Source of the DNA: Homarus americanus
Lineage: Eukaryota > Arthropoda > Malacostraca > Decapoda > Nephropidae
Assembly: GCF_018991925.1 (NCBI RefSeq)
Contig: NW_024756914.1
Location: 10,727,303 to 10,791,302 of the forward strand
Length of the DNA: 64,000 nt
Direction of reading: 5' to 3'
Within the stretch, counting starts at the first letter, position 1. Each line of letters starts with the position of its first letter. Under the pieces are notes generated by a model. That model saw nothing but the letters and a program-made list of their open reading frames with translations, did not search any database and had not been told where the DNA came from. The position numbers and the translations under genes were made by a program. Positions 45,798-55,719 of this stretch are shown here, in pieces.

Positions 45798-47126
45798 GGC
45801 GTTTACTGTAAGGTGTTTTCGATTTACGTAATCGCTAACGCGTTAACTATTCTGTATGCGCCGACGATGCTTTTGACCTGTGCGCATGGAACATACAGAG
45901 CTAGGGAAGAGCCTTGAGCCTTGACCAGCGACCAAGCGGCCCGAATAGCTCACAATCAATCGGGGAGTTTCTCCCACGTACACTGTAAATATGCGGATCA
46001 TGGCCGCTGATGTTGAATATTTTGAATTGAATTGAAACAGTTTATTTAGCCAGAAAAATACAGATACAGAGTGGATAATAAAAACAATATTAACATGGCT
46101 GAGCCAGTTGAGAACCTGTGCTCTCTTTGAGGCACCTGATATATACTATACATTTATCTCAAGGAAGTATTATGTAACATAAGCCAATTGCAAGAGCGGT
46201 TATGGGGTGTACGACGCCATTTACGATGACCTTCTTGCCCTGGTCTTTTTCAGCAATATTGCCTTTAACACATGGAATACTTCACTTTTCGAAGCTTTGG
46301 ATGATTCTCGAAACAAGTTTCCTGGTGGGAATTATTAGCTAGTGCTGTACTCAAAATATCGAAACTTCGAGATCTCTCCAGAGCTTCAAAAGGGTGGTAT
46401 TCCTGAAACAAGATCAGGGCAAGAAGGTCATCGTGAACGGCGTCGTACACTCCACGACTGTTCTTGCAACTGGCCCTTAGGTAATCTGGACTAGTACAAT
46501 AGCATGGTGGTAATAAGAACCTCTCATAGTGTTACCACGGTTATCACTTCAATATTTATTAAAAAAAAATTATTTATTTATTTATTTTTATTAATATTGA
46601 AGAGTTGTGGACATTTAAGACAATAAAAAATTGATATAATAAAAATAATTCTATATACGGTATTATATTGGATAGGGCCTAAAGCAAAGCGTTAGGCGTG
46701 AAAGAATTTAAAAGGATTTCGCCTAGTTGAAACAAGTTTTGGCTCCGCCCATATTTACGTGGGCGCTGACCCATTTCATTAGTCGCTGGTGAATTTTTTG
46801 TAAAATATTGCTAATTACTCAAATATCATTAAAACTTTAACATCATTACTCAAAGATACTTTAAATAAAGGCCCGATTTTTTTTTTATTCTTATTTATTG
46901 TTGACCGATTGATTTTTTTTTTCCCTTTTTGTCTCCTTCCACAATTTTCTATATATTTTCTTCCGAATTGTGTCCTAATAACAGTTCTAATTTTTTTGCT
47001 TTCTGAAGACTGTGTTGTACAAGTTATTCCTAACACGTAGTACAATTTCGTATTTTTTATCGACAGTCCGGGAAAGCTAACGCGTTAGTTATTCCGTGCT
47101 TCTTAAAACGCCTTACAATAAACGCC
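45798..47126. mobile_element. 1.33-kb inverted-repeat-bounded element, unclassified
   Basis: Left end GGCGTTTACTGTAAGGTGTT (45798) and right end, complement of AACGCCTTACAATAAACGCC (ending 47126), form inverted repeats of about 22 bp. Inside each end lies GCTAACGCGTTA (near 45833 and 47078). No transposase-like frame is visible. A 300-bp hairpin (46180-46480) lies inside. Target duplication not clear. Likely a non-autonomous DNA transposon. Confidence 0.6.
46180..46480. repeat. 300-bp hairpin (long inverted repeat)
   Basis: Left arm 46180-46313 and right arm about 46363-46480 are inverted copies (for example GTACGACGCCATTTACGATG versus the complement of CATCGTGAACGGCGTCGTAC, then GACCTTCTTGCCCTG exact), leaving a loop of about 50 bases. 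Both arms, read inward, give YDA..DDLLAL frames, so the palindrome arose by inverted duplication of one ancestral segment. A transcript would fold into long dsRNA. Confidence 0.85.
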
Positions 47127-47249
47127 ATATATCGAGTTAATTCTTAATGCTTTAAAAAACAAGTCCACAAACTAATAAGACCCGAAGCAAAATATTGATA
47201 AACTACTACTTTGCTGTCACTCGGAAACGACTATGACGGCCCACACACA

Positions 47250-48005
47250 CACCACCTACACACAAGTAACACCTACACACAAGTAACAACACCTACACAC
47301 AAGCAACAACACCTACACACAAGCAACAACACCTACACACAAGTAACAACACCTACACACAAGCAACAACACCTACACACAAGTAACAACACCTACACAC
47401 AAGTAACAACACCTACACACAAGTAACAACACCTACACACAAGTAACAACACCTACACACAAGCAACAACACCTACACACAAGTAACAACACCTACACAC
47501 AAGCAACAACACCTACACACAAGTAACAACACCTACACACAAGCAACAACACCTACACACAAGTAACAACACCTACACACAAGTAACAACACCTACACAC
47601 AAGTAACAACACCTACACACAAGTAACAACACTACACACAAGTAACAACACCTACACACACAACACACAGTAACAACACCTACGTAACAACACACATAAC
47701 ACCTACACATAAGTAACAACACCTACACACAAGTAACAACACCTACACACAAGCAACAACACCTACACACAAGCAACAACACCTACACACAAGTAACAAC
47801 ACCTACACACAAGTTACAACTCCTACACACACGTAACACCTACACACAAGTAACAACAACTACACACAAGTAACAACACCTACACACAAGTAACAACTCC
47901 TACACACACGTAACACCTACACATAAGTAACAACACCTACACACAAGTAACAACAACTACACACAAGTAACAACAACTACACACAAGTAACAACACCTAC
48001 ACGTA
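47250..48005. repeat. Minisatellite, 20-bp unit (CACCTACACACAAGTAACAA)
   Basis: About 36 copies, very regular from 47271 to 47630, then more variable with shortened units. Units carry either AAGTAAC or AAGCAAC. A frame at 47211-47426 reads THKQQHLHTSN repeats and is an artefact. 48005-48130 is CA-rich trailing sequence. Confidence 0.97.
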
Positions 48006-48164
48006 CACCAAGACTCACGCAACCAAACACACAACATAAAAATACACCACCACCCCCACATACATCACAACATACAAACGCATCATCCACAAACATACAC
48101 ACACCTCCGTACACAAACATACAGACTTACCCTCACCGCTCACAACAAAAGAAACACGCACGAG

Positions 48165-48400
48165 TCAGACCAACTGAATGCTGCGCATCACACTCCCTGG
48201 GAGTCTGAACCCTCCTGTGGCCTCCCTCCCTCCTTGCTGCTGCTTGGCTCGCCCCTCGCCCGTAGTAGTCACCCGTACGTAGCATTGTGGGTGGATGACG
48301 CCGAGAAACGTCCGGGGTGGGGGCGGCGAACGACAGAGACCCATAAGACCCGGGGGATGCGGCGCTCACCACACAACCAAAAACCACGCCCCTTCTCTGT
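48165..48400 (-). promoter_or_regulatory. GC/CpG-rich block, candidate promoter or 5' UTR exon
   Basis: A sharply GC-rich segment (many CpG, for example GGGGGCGGCGAACG and CCCGTACGTAGC) in AT-rich surroundings. On the minus strand it is followed by donor-like GTGAG and GTAAGT at about 48126-48146, so it could be a non-coding first exon of the minus-strand gene whose coding exon candidates lie at 36162-36576. An 84-codon minus frame crosses it but is Ala/Arg-rich as expected from GC content. Inference only. Confidence 0.3.
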
Positions 48401-48689
48401 GCACGCTCTCATCCTAATGTTTAACGTTAAAATGTCTTTAACCTCACAATGAGTAATGTTTATGTTCCTTTATGTTTAAAAGGGTGCTTCATATATTAAG
48501 ATATACGAGCTTAATGCAAGAAGGACCTAGGTCAAGAAACTACTCTTTCAAGAGTAAAATATTTGGTATCAACATAAAAAATCAGCCAAATTAGTGACCA
48601 CTTGGCAATTTCGAGGTGAAATGGTGATAATTAGGGCAATCAAGTATTACCCTAATTAATGCATTTCGCACAGTATCGTGCACATCTCA

Positions 48690-48900
48690 CAATGCTGTTC
48701 TGGGTTCGATTCCCGGCCTGGGACGTGTGGTAAGGGTCTTTTCACATGGTTTCTCCAAGTACCTGTATTCCGGTTTCCTCCTGTGCTCACACTGGACATT
48801 GAAGGAAAAAATACAAACTCATCCGTCAAAACGGTAAATTTAAGGAAAAATATAATAACGTCATTGTTGCTGCTTAACACTGGTCTTGTGGATGCAACCC
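48690..48900 (+). mobile_element. SINE with tRNA-like 3' half
   Basis: GGGTTCGATTCCCGGCCTGG (from 48710) contains a perfect B box and T-arm, followed by a non-tRNA body (ACGTGTGGTAAGGGTCTTTT ... TGTGCTCACACTGG). The 5' tRNA half with the A box is degenerate. The orientation is opposite to the SINE at 37.6 kb and the body differs. Confidence 0.6.
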
Positions 48901-48904
48901 CATA

Positions 48905-50485
48905 GTACAACCATTACACATACTTGTGGGGCTGCGGGTACAGCACCAGTTAGTGAAATCCCGGATTTAATTACCTAGACCCAGCCAAAAATGAGACGTT
49001 GGCCCTTCACACACACTAATATTACACTGAGGTCCAGAATATACACTTTATTTAGAATATTAAAGTAGTAAAGATAAATTAAGTTTCTTAATTGTAGCAT
49101 ACAGTAATATGGTTCCAAGAGGAGCTTATTAGTGTACAGGATATTGAGAATTATACTGAAGTTGTATATAAGTGATGCATGAATAACAATATTAGAATTA
49201 ACCCCGACCTGTAATGCTAATTTTCTTGACTTTTTAAGTGAATAAACTATCATATGGTAACTCGTATCCATATTCGCAGGGATACTATTTACGTCGTCAA
49301 AAATTTCCAAGGACAGAAAGGAGCCTTTAAATTACTTATCCGTATTTTGTTTTTAAGTAATATGCAAATTTTAATACACAAATTCACTTGAGAATAATAA
49401 AAAAAAACGCTACGGTATATGATTCTTGGTTATGGAGGTCAGGTGCGCGCTGGTTCCATAAACTAGTCCACTCCAGATGCGTGTGACATGCTAAGGTAGA
49501 GTTACCAATGTTTATCAATATCACAAGCCTTCCATTTTCTCTCGTATGTAAGTCTTTATGGTTGGCAATGATACTGAATGTATATGTAAGCGTGTCCGAG
49601 TGTATTATATTTATGAATATAATTTTCTTCACATTATATATTAGATATGGAGTATTTGAGCGTCTAATTACTAAGCAGATTTGTGACGGAGAATGTGGCT
49701 GCAATTCTGGGAGTGTTTAAATTCATATTTTCAATTGGGATTACTCGTCAGGGAATGCATCCACGTGAGGGTACTTGTGAAAATGCTAGTATACAGTACA
49801 GTACAAGGAAATAAATTCAGTTGTAAGTGCTGTTTTTTTATGGATCTCTTGAGGTAGTGGTTTGCTTGACGTGTGGAATAACTAACCACTTATTAGAAAT
49901 TATTTAGTTCCATTTTTTTTAAATATATTTCACAGTATTGTTTGAATAGATAATTGCTTAAATGATATAAAAAGGAGCAATAAACTAGTCCAAATCATTA
50001 AAACGCCAAAGGCTGTATGATAAGCTTTCTTCAACACTACTAGTTTCACTCTTAACTGCCATGGACCATTGGACCATGCACATAGGTTCTTTTGTAAGAA
50101 ATATCTTGAAGCAACAGTTCAACGTCATGTTTCTAGTTATCAAAAATATTCATGACAACATTATAATAAATATTCTCCTATTTTTGTTTATAAAAGCACA
50201 TACCCCTAAGTCAAAAATACAAATATTAAATAACCAAACTAAAACAAATACCCATATTACTCAGATCTTATTTATAAAGCTTGAGCGGACAGACCTGCCT
50301 CGGGGGGCTCTGGACTAAAAGCTTCAGTATTTCACGATACTTGTGTACTACTGGAGTGATATCACGGGTCAGTGAATCTTGTAACGTCATCGAAGTCATT
50401 AGTGAGGAAACTTGTGATTAGTCCCGCGGCTTACGATCTCTCTGCACAGCAACTTCTGAAATAATACCTAATATCGAAATGTTTT
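48905..50485. other. AT-rich spacer, no convincing gene
   Basis: Frames at 48975-49310 and 49384-49704 (minus) and 50061-50318 (plus) are AT-driven, rich in I/L/Y/N, with no splice support. Confidence 0.45.
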
Positions 50486-50488
50486 TAC

Positions 50489-50706
50489 CTGGACTGTCAC
50501 TGATGGGCTTGTAGTTGAGGGTGGTGATGACATTCTCCGATCGACGACGCTCCTCCTCCTTCTCCTGGCATCCTAGTAACGTCTCCTTCATCCTGATGGT
50601 CCGTAGCCTAGTACCTCGCGCTTCTCTATCCTATATCTAAAATGATGCAAGTACTAGTGACCTGACTTGTGTAGAATGGTTCTGGTTCTCTTGAGTTTCC
50701 AAGAAT
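50489..50706 (-). CDS. Candidate first coding exon, unknown product
   Basis: An excellent acceptor on the minus strand, CTCTTTTTTTACAG, ends at 50707, and the exon ends with CCAG|GTAAAA (donor at 50487-50488). Within it ATG at 50591 (AGGATGA, A at -3) encodes MKETLLGCQEKEEERRRS followed by ENVITTLNYKPISDSP, ending phase 1. An alternative acceptor ATATAG at 50631 would open the frame for 13 more residues upstream (DREARGTRLRTIR), making it an internal exon of 142 bp. The charged EKEEERRR stretch is likely helical. GC content exceeds the flanks. No family recognised. Its phase-1 end has no certain partner in the window; joining to 36162-36576 would need a poor acceptor. Confidence 0.55.
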
Positions 50707-50709
50707 CTG

Positions 50710-52205
50710 TAAAAAAAGAGAAAACATCAATAAAAGTGTCTTAGTACATAACACAGTCAGATTACCACCGACACCAGCATAAAGAAGCACAAGTCAACCA
50801 TTAAATACAGGGTAAAGATTCAGTACAGGACAACCACAGATCCCTATAATGATTTGTACATAGGGAGAAATTGGTTTCGATTTTCTCTACTACTATTTCA
50901 CTTCAAAACATGTAATTTTGATCACAAACCAAAGTTAACCAAACTTAACCTACAGTCTGTTCACTAGAAACCTTTCAATGGCCAAGGGTTAGTTCGTAGC
51001 GAGGCAGCCGACTGGTTGGATGACGGACACACGAAGGCTCACAACACTTCCTTAGTATTATCATATTTCAAAGGATAATAACCTTTTTTTTTCTAATAAT
51101 TTCTAGTTGGGAAGCAAAAATTCGTTGTGTGAAATGAACTGGTCAAAAAAAATCTTAATGAGAACAAGAACACCACGAACAAATTCCGAGACGTAAACTT
51201 CTCGTAAAGTGACTTCACACGGCATAATGGATGTCACTGAAATTTTTTACTCTTATTCTTGTTTTCATCAAGATTTTTTATGTTACTAGAGCATTTCATA
51301 AGTTAATTTTTGCTTCCCCAGATGCGGATATTATCAAAGATCAACAGAGAAAAGCTATTATCCCTTAAAATATCAGAATATAAGTAAATTAGATAAAATC
51401 CTGAAGAACTATGTAGTGATTCGTCGAGTGTCCGTAAATCAACCAATCAGTTTGGAGTGAACGAACTATAACACAGGAGTCGAGTTAGGAATCTTTTCAA
51501 TATAAGAAAAGTTCTTCGGTTTATCAAGACCATCCCCAAAATGGCGGAGGATATAAATATTTGTTAAAGAACCTAACGACTCTCAAATATCAGTATACAT
51601 GTCTACCCTCTCCGCCAACAAAACAAAAGGACAGAAAAAAAGAATCCAAAGAACCAAACCTGAATTCCAAAAGAGTAATAGTAGAGACAACTAACATCAA
51701 AAAGGTTTTTATTTCGAAATTTTTTATCCACAAAATCGATATGGCAAATTTTCCTATAATTTTAAGTATTTTTTCATTTTCCTCTATCCTTGAATCATTA
51801 ATCACCTGTAGTGTCCAGGGCATGAAAAAACAAATTACACGACAAAACACGGAGAAAGTGATCATATAGTAATATTTTCATGGCTCTACTTGCTTTGTAG
51901 ACGAAGAAAAATATTTTATACCGTAAATATTCTGTCAAGATTTCCGCTGAGACGCCACTTGTCCCCCGCTCTTAACAACGAACTTGTGAATCTGTTCTTT
52001 GTAAACGTAAAAATACCGACGGAGCCTCACATGGGCTGTTTTAATACCATAAATAATGGCTTGTTTGTCTTTTGTTTTAAATTTTATAAGCTTAGTTAAC
52101 CTGTTTGTTCTTTGGCCTGAGCAATTCCCCCTTTTCGCGCTTATGGTTCTTGAACCTAATCTATGTATAATAATGAGATTCATATATCTGGATTCGAGTC
52201 CCATA
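50710..52205. other. AT-rich spacer, no convincing gene
   Basis: An AAAATGGCGGAGG (YY1-type) start-like site at about 51538 leads only to an eight-codon frame. Other frames are AT-driven. Confidence 0.45.
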
Positions 52206-52213
52206 TTATGCAG

Positions 52214-52426
52214 GGTTTGGATACATGTCCAATTTCTCAATGGATTTTAAGTGAACTGTATGTTCCTATACATACGGTTCTTTCCCAAGGAGAAGGAGAA
52301 GCTGCAATCTTGTTTTCCAATATCGTTGTTGTGGCGTCGTGTTCGGTATCGTCTCACAAGTTATCTGTGCTTGTGGAGGATGAAGACCGTCTCCAAGAAA
52401 TCATCAGTCAACTTGGACTATTATAG
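52214..52426 (+). CDS. Candidate terminal coding exon, unknown product
   Basis: After acceptor-like ATTATGCAG (ending 52213) the plus strand is open for 70 codons to TAG at 52424: GLDTCPISQWILSELYVPIH, TVLSQGEGEAAILFSNIVVV, ASCSVSSHKLSVLVEDEDRL, QEIISQLGLL. Alternating hydrophobic and charged residues and an EDEDRLQEIISQL helix are more protein-like than neighbouring frames, and the strand-helix pattern at the end is loosely reminiscent of small regulatory domains such as ACT, but no family match is claimed. The polypyrimidine tract is weak. A second frame overlaps (52251-52514). Upstream exons were not found. Confidence 0.33.
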   Translation, partial: GLDTCPISQWILSELYVPIHTVLSQGEGEAAILFSNIVVVASCSVSSHKLSVLVEDEDRLQEIISQLGLL

Positions 52427-52519
52427 TTGGCAAGAAGTGCTTTCGTTGGTACCAGATATCAAAGAAAGTTCTTTCTGCTTAGTATGCCGGAGAGTGGAGC
52501 CCACGTTTAGTTAATTAGG

Positions 52520-53535
52520 TAGGTTTCTTTGGTTAGGTTAGGTTCTACTAGGTTTTGTGCGTTGTATCATTTTTATTACTTACGAGCATCCAAACAACAT
52601 TGCGAAAAATTCATGGAATCGAACAACTGATTCAGGCGTTAGCTGTCTCCTCCAACATTACCCTAAGATTGTGAAGGAAGGTTGGAGAATTTTCTAATTT
52701 AAGTTTTTGATGTTATGAAAGCTTAGGAAGGTAGAGCTAAATAAGCCATCACAAAGGCCAAACACTAAACTTGGACACGTGTAGATTCTGTTTTATATTA
52801 CTTGCATACTTCTGCAGATATTATTAACATGATCTTTATTTTCATTTACCCAATAAATTAAACTACAATACAGAGCACTTTTAATCCTTTTATGATTTTA
52901 ATATTTTTGGTACTGTACTTGGATACCTTATTTTTTTTGCATTTGCATTGCTTAAAATAGTTAATTCCTGAGGTACACCTTATGAAACATGTTTGAAAAC
53001 GAACTTTAAATATATTGTACAACTTACATTATTAAGATCGCATTAAAACCATGCCATGAAACTTACTGGCTTCTCGTTGGCAAAAATAGTATCGTTCTAC
53101 CTGAAATATGGGAGAACAAACGCCACTACTTAGAGAAAACGGTAGTAATAGGCTGACATATGAGGGGCAGACTTTACTGTTTACTTGCTTAATAAAAATT
53201 GTGATTAAGTGGATACAAAATCTTAAAACAATGTAAGTAACTTCATGAAGATAAAAGGTAAATAATTTGAAAATAGGTTGGTAGGAAGAGAAAGGTCAAA
53301 CAGGACAAAAATTAGCTGGAATAAAACAACTTTTATAACAAGAAAATACTCAACAATGATAGCATTGAAATTGGCCAAAACGAGACGTGTTATTGAGGTT
53401 TTAGAAGTAGAAATCTTGCTTCATAAGCAGACATACCTATTTATACTGTTAAGACTTAATTTCTGACTAGATTACCCATGGAAACACTGGCATTGCTCTT
53501 AACACAATGAAAACTCCACTACCAATTACTGTCAT
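52520..53535. other. AT-rich spacer, no convincing gene
   Basis: Contains GGTTAGGTTAGGTT near 52534, a short TTAGG-like patch, and otherwise AT-rich unique sequence. Confidence 0.5.
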
Positions 53536-53539
53536 ACTT

Positions 53540-54660
53540 TTTTACGTTTTACTTTTATCCTCTTCACCACTGATCGGCTCATTAGTCGCTTGGGAGATCG
53601 TCCATGTCTCTGTTACACACTGTTGACAAGTGCTGGGCATTCACTGGCTCCTGAATATATCTGAACCTGCTCCAGTGCTTATCAAAAGTTTGCCCTCGCA
53701 GCTTTCTGGATCTGCGGCTTCTTCAATTTTGAGCTGTGATCCCTTGTAGAGCGAGCGTCCGCCAGCTCCAGGTAAAGGCAATCGACTGAGTAGTGCCCCT
53801 TGAGATGCTTATACACCTTACCCGTCCGTAGTATAAGCTAGGCAATTTCAGGCACTCTAATCTCTCATGGTAACTGAGGCAGGCACCAGTCTGGTGGCCC
53901 TCCTTTGAACATTTTCAACCAACTGACAGTCTCTCGCATATCTCGGTGACCAGACGGGGTGACAGTACTCCAGATGTTACGAGGGACGGACCGTCTAGAT
54001 AATTGAATGACCTTATAAGAACCAATAATTTAGATTGCCCGATTCACCTTCTTCTCACAATGGCCCGAGAACTTCAGCTCATTGTCAACATACACACCTA
54101 GGTCCTTTTCACATTCAGTCTCAATTAATGCAGTTTCTTCGCTCCGTTGGGACATATGATACGCCTCTTTAATGTTGGTACGACCCAGGTGCAGCCTGTT
54201 ACACTTAGTAACATTGAATCTTAGCAGCCATTTCTTCGACCATTCTTGAAGCTCAGAGATCCTTCTGCAGCTCTTCACAGTCTGTTTGGTTCTTAATTTC
54301 CCTAAATAAGTTGGCATCGTCTGCAAACATTTGCATGGAGGAGTGTACAGCTTCTGGCATGTCATTTATGAAACAAACAACAGTGGGCCCAATACACTGT
54401 CCTGTGGTACCCCGCTTATCACGGGTACACATGATTTCGTGCCATTAACCACCACACACTGCTTGCGGTCATGTAGAAAGTCTCCGATCCACGCTCGGAC
54501 ACTTCCCTCGAATCCCGTACCCTTCCAGTTTAATTCTCAGCCTTTCGTGGGGTACACTGTCGAAAGCCTTGGCAAAATCTAGGTAAATATTGTCGATATT
54601 ACCACCCCGTTCCAGAATATGGGTCCAAATATTATTAACCAATTGTATTATTATAGGTGA
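53540..54660 (-). pseudogene. Non-LTR retrotransposon RT, copy 2
   Basis: Same family as 32779-33905 but extending further 5'. Reading the minus strand from about 54640: NNIWTHILERGGNIDNI, YLDFAKAFDSVPHERL (palm motif A with the first catalytic Asp), KLEGYGI, SGVPQDSVLGPT (motif B region, usual PQGSVLGP with Gly to Asp), FADDANLF, LQEWSKKWLLRFNVTKCNRL, KDLGVYVDNELKFSGHCEK. Several deletions relative to copy 1 (about 90 bp near 53688, about 26 bp near 53975) and frameshifts make it dead. It retains the original C-terminal sequence and the empty site for the MITE of copy 1. Confidence 0.9.
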
Positions 54661-54837
54661 AGATATTGGTTATTATTTTAAGCATTACAACTAGCAGGGT
54701 TATAAAACACCGTCCCCTTACAGGGACAGATACAGGGGGCCCGGAACCCCCCATTTCATCAGAAAATTTCAAGACTTTTCTTTAATGCAGTATTGTTCTC
54801 AGACGTTTTCGTAGAGTATTGTTTTTTTGTTTTTTTT

Positions 54838-54904
54838 TACAGGGATTAGCCCACCCGGGCACAGGTCAAAGACCCTCATCGGGGCCTGGGGGGGGGACGA
54901 TTAT

Positions 54905-54974
<70 letters not shown>

Positions 54975-55245
54975 TAATAATAATAAAAATATAATAAAAA
55001 TATAATAATTATAATAATATCAATAACAATAATATATAATAAAGAACCATAAATAACAAAATAAAAAATCAAGAGTGAGAAACAATATATGTATGTTGTG
55101 TTGTCAAAGAAGTGAAACAATTGAGACCCTGCAATTGTGTGTAAATGAGGCAGAAAGTCAGGTCATCAACCTGGGACTTGGTCACATATGGCAACAGGGT
55201 CTACAACACATTATGCTTTCAATATCCTCCCAGTACCTCCCTGTT
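54838..55245 (-). mobile_element. Dispersed head/microsatellite/tail repeat, copy 2
   Basis: On the minus strand the head (from CAGGGAGGTACTGGGAGGAT, 55245) is followed by a strongly expanded (ATT)n interior (54904-54990 nearly pure) and the tail GGGTCTTTGACCTGTGCCCG with GGCTAATCCC (54838-54893). Matches 8229-8600 and 60103-60405. Confidence 0.85.
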
Positions 55246-55249
55246 AATT

Positions 55250-55445
55250 ACTATTGACCTCAGAATATCTCCTAATGTCGAGTGCACATGGCTTCAAAAG
55301 GCCCATGATATTGGCCAGGTTAAAAAAAAAAAAAAAAAATATCGGGAGGGAGGGAGGGGGTCTGGCCTCCCTCCTCCCCAACTGGGTGTGCTCACCATGG
55401 TCCCTCACCCACAACTTGTTGGACCCTCACTCCTTTGATTTCCTG
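55250..55445. other. Spacer with A-rich tract
   Basis: Poly-A run at 55323-55339 followed by a CT/GGAG-rich patch that leads into the 29-bp array. Nothing gene-like. Confidence 0.5.
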
Positions 55446-55447
55446 AA

Positions 55448-55718
55448 TCCGCCCTGCCTTAGGTCCCAGTGCTGATCCGCCCCTGCCTTAGGTCCCAGTG
55501 CTGATCCGCCTTAGGTCCCAGTGCTGATCCGGGGTCCCAGTGCTCATCCGCCCCTGCCTTGGGTCCCAGTGCTGATCCGCCCCTGCCTTAGGTCCCAGTG
55601 CTGATCCGCCCCTGCCTTAGGTCCCAGTGCTGATCCGCCCCTGCCTTAGGTCCCAGTGCTGATCCGCCCCTGCCTTAGGTCCCAGTGCTGATCCGCCCCT
55701 GCCTTAGGTCCCAGTGCT
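55448..55718. repeat. Minisatellite, 29-bp unit
   Basis: About ten copies of a 29-bp unit containing CCTTAGGTCCCAGTGCTGAT and CCGCCCCTG, with two shortened units near 55500-55540. Last six copies are almost identical. Confidence 0.95.
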
Positions 55719-55719
55719 T

